A stretch of DNA of 25,399 nucleotides from Opitutia bacterium UBA6410 (GTDB lineage: Bacteria; Verrucomicrobiota; Verrucomicrobiia; Opitutales; Intestinicryptomonadaceae), in NCBI GenBank assembly GCA_002437405.1, contig DJPO01000074.1, forward strand, positions 1-25,399. Reading direction: 5' to 3'. The notes below the pieces were generated by a model. That model had not been told where the DNA came from, did not search any database, and worked only from the letters and a program-made list of their open reading frames with translations. Made by a program: the position numbers and the translations under genes. Shown piece by piece: positions 24,940 through 25,399 of the stretch (positions within the stretch are counted from its first letter, which is position 1; every line of letters starts with the position of its first letter).

Positions 24940-25399
24940 ATTTAACAGTGAGAGATGTAAGCCGAGAATTAGACGTATCAGAAGATACAATTCGACGTTG
25001 GGATAAAAAAGGTCTAATAAAATCATCAAGGAACGAACTAAATTATAGGGTATTTGATTTAGACGAAGTTCGTAGGTTGCAGGCAAAATTAAACGGTACT
25101 GGAAATTCAAATAAATATAAAATATTAAAAACAAACACAAAAACACAATATTCAGCAATAGAATTGTTTGCAGGAGCTGGGGGAACTGCACTTGGACTCG
25201 AAAACGCTGGGATAAATCATCTTCTTCTCAATGAAATAGATAAAGACTGTTCAAAAACTCTTAAAGCAAATTTTCCCCAAAACACAAACATTGTCTGTGA
25301 AGACGTAAAAAAACTAAATTTCACAGAATTCAAAGATAAAGTAGACATCGTTCAAGCTGGGTTTCCTTGTCAAGCATTCAGCTATGCAGGGAAATCTCG
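24936..25399 (+). CDS. C5-cytosine DNA methyltransferase with N-terminal MerR-like HTH (3' end outside window)
   Basis: The first 154 residues are visible; the gene continues past the window edge. Residues 1-52 form a MerR-like helix-turn-helix (TVRDVSRELDVSEDTIRRWD, then NYRVFDLDEVRRL). A Lys/Asn/Thr-rich linker (53-72) leads into the methyltransferase. Motif I, which binds S-adenosylmethionine, is ELFAGAGGTALGLENAG (76-92). Motif IV is GFPCQAFSYAGK (142-153), with catalytic Cys145 in the PCQ triad. The enzyme should make 5-methylcytosine, and given the neighbouring Eco47II-type nuclease the expected site is GGNCC. The fused HTH suggests it also controls its own or the nuclease's expression. 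It is AT-rich, like the endonuclease gene. The missing part holds the target recognition domain, so specificity cannot be read directly. Confidence 0.92.
   Translation, partial: MNLTVRDVSRELDVSEDTIRRWDKKGLIKSSRNELNYRVFDLDEVRRLQAKLNGTGNSNKYKILKTNTKTQYSAIELFAGAGGTALGLENAGINHLLLNEIDKDCSKTLKANFPQNTNIVCEDVKKLNFTEFKDKVDIVQAGFPCQAFSYAGKS

Overview
The window reads as a chromosomal segment of a GC-rich, Gram-negative-type bacterium. A Verrucomicrobiota (Opitutales/Puniceicoccales-like) origin is my best guess. It rests on the coaE-rho neighbourhood, a Rho protein with a very long low-complexity N-terminal extension, an outer-membrane/periplasm-type export gene set and the general protein style. This is inference, not proof.

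Layout. (1) 1-856: AT-rich DNA with one orphan secreted protein gene (minus) and a terminator. (2) 857-934: tRNA-His (minus). (3) 1054-5505: housekeeping genes on the plus strand: a conserved-looking hypothetical gene, peptide deformylase, dephospho-CoA kinase (coaE), and rho, whose start overlaps coaE. (4) 5552-10216: an assembly operon of the type IV pilus / type II secretion class, with two tandem GspE/PilB-type ATPases and one GspF/PilC-type membrane protein, closed by a strong terminator at 10260-10313. (5) 10337-24136: a large biosynthetic locus resembling aryl-polyene (APE)/flexirubin-type type II polyketide clusters. (6) 24162-25399: an AT-rich type II restriction-modification module, made of an Eco47II/Sau96I-type endonuclease and a C5-cytosine methyltransferase with an N-terminal MerR-like HTH. 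The methyltransferase runs off the window.

The biosynthetic locus has three transcription blocks. A KAS III enzyme (plus) converges on a seven- or eight-gene minus-strand operon: GT2 glycosyltransferase, MMPL/RND exporter, LpxL-like acyltransferase, ACP, KS fused to a CLF-like domain, LolA-like protein, small exported protein, and KS fused to a degenerate KS. Divergent from it is a plus operon: ACP, GcvT-like folate-family protein, 4HBT thioesterase, FabG-type ketoreductase. Nearly all junctions overlap by 1-11 nt or are 1 nt apart, so translation is probably coupled. Working model (inference): KAS III or a ligase encoded elsewhere starts a chain. The two double-headed synthases extend it on the two ACPs, and the ketoreductase reduces it. 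No dehydratase is visible. The acyltransferase and glycosyltransferase then link the chain to a lipid or sugar, and the LolA/MMPL pair moves the product to the outer membrane.

The most unusual points are the two KS-pseudoKS fusions in one locus, the GcvT-family gene inside the synthase operon, the AT-hook plus Q/N-rich Rho extension, and a perfect 22-bp palindrome covering the start codon of the HTH-methyltransferase.
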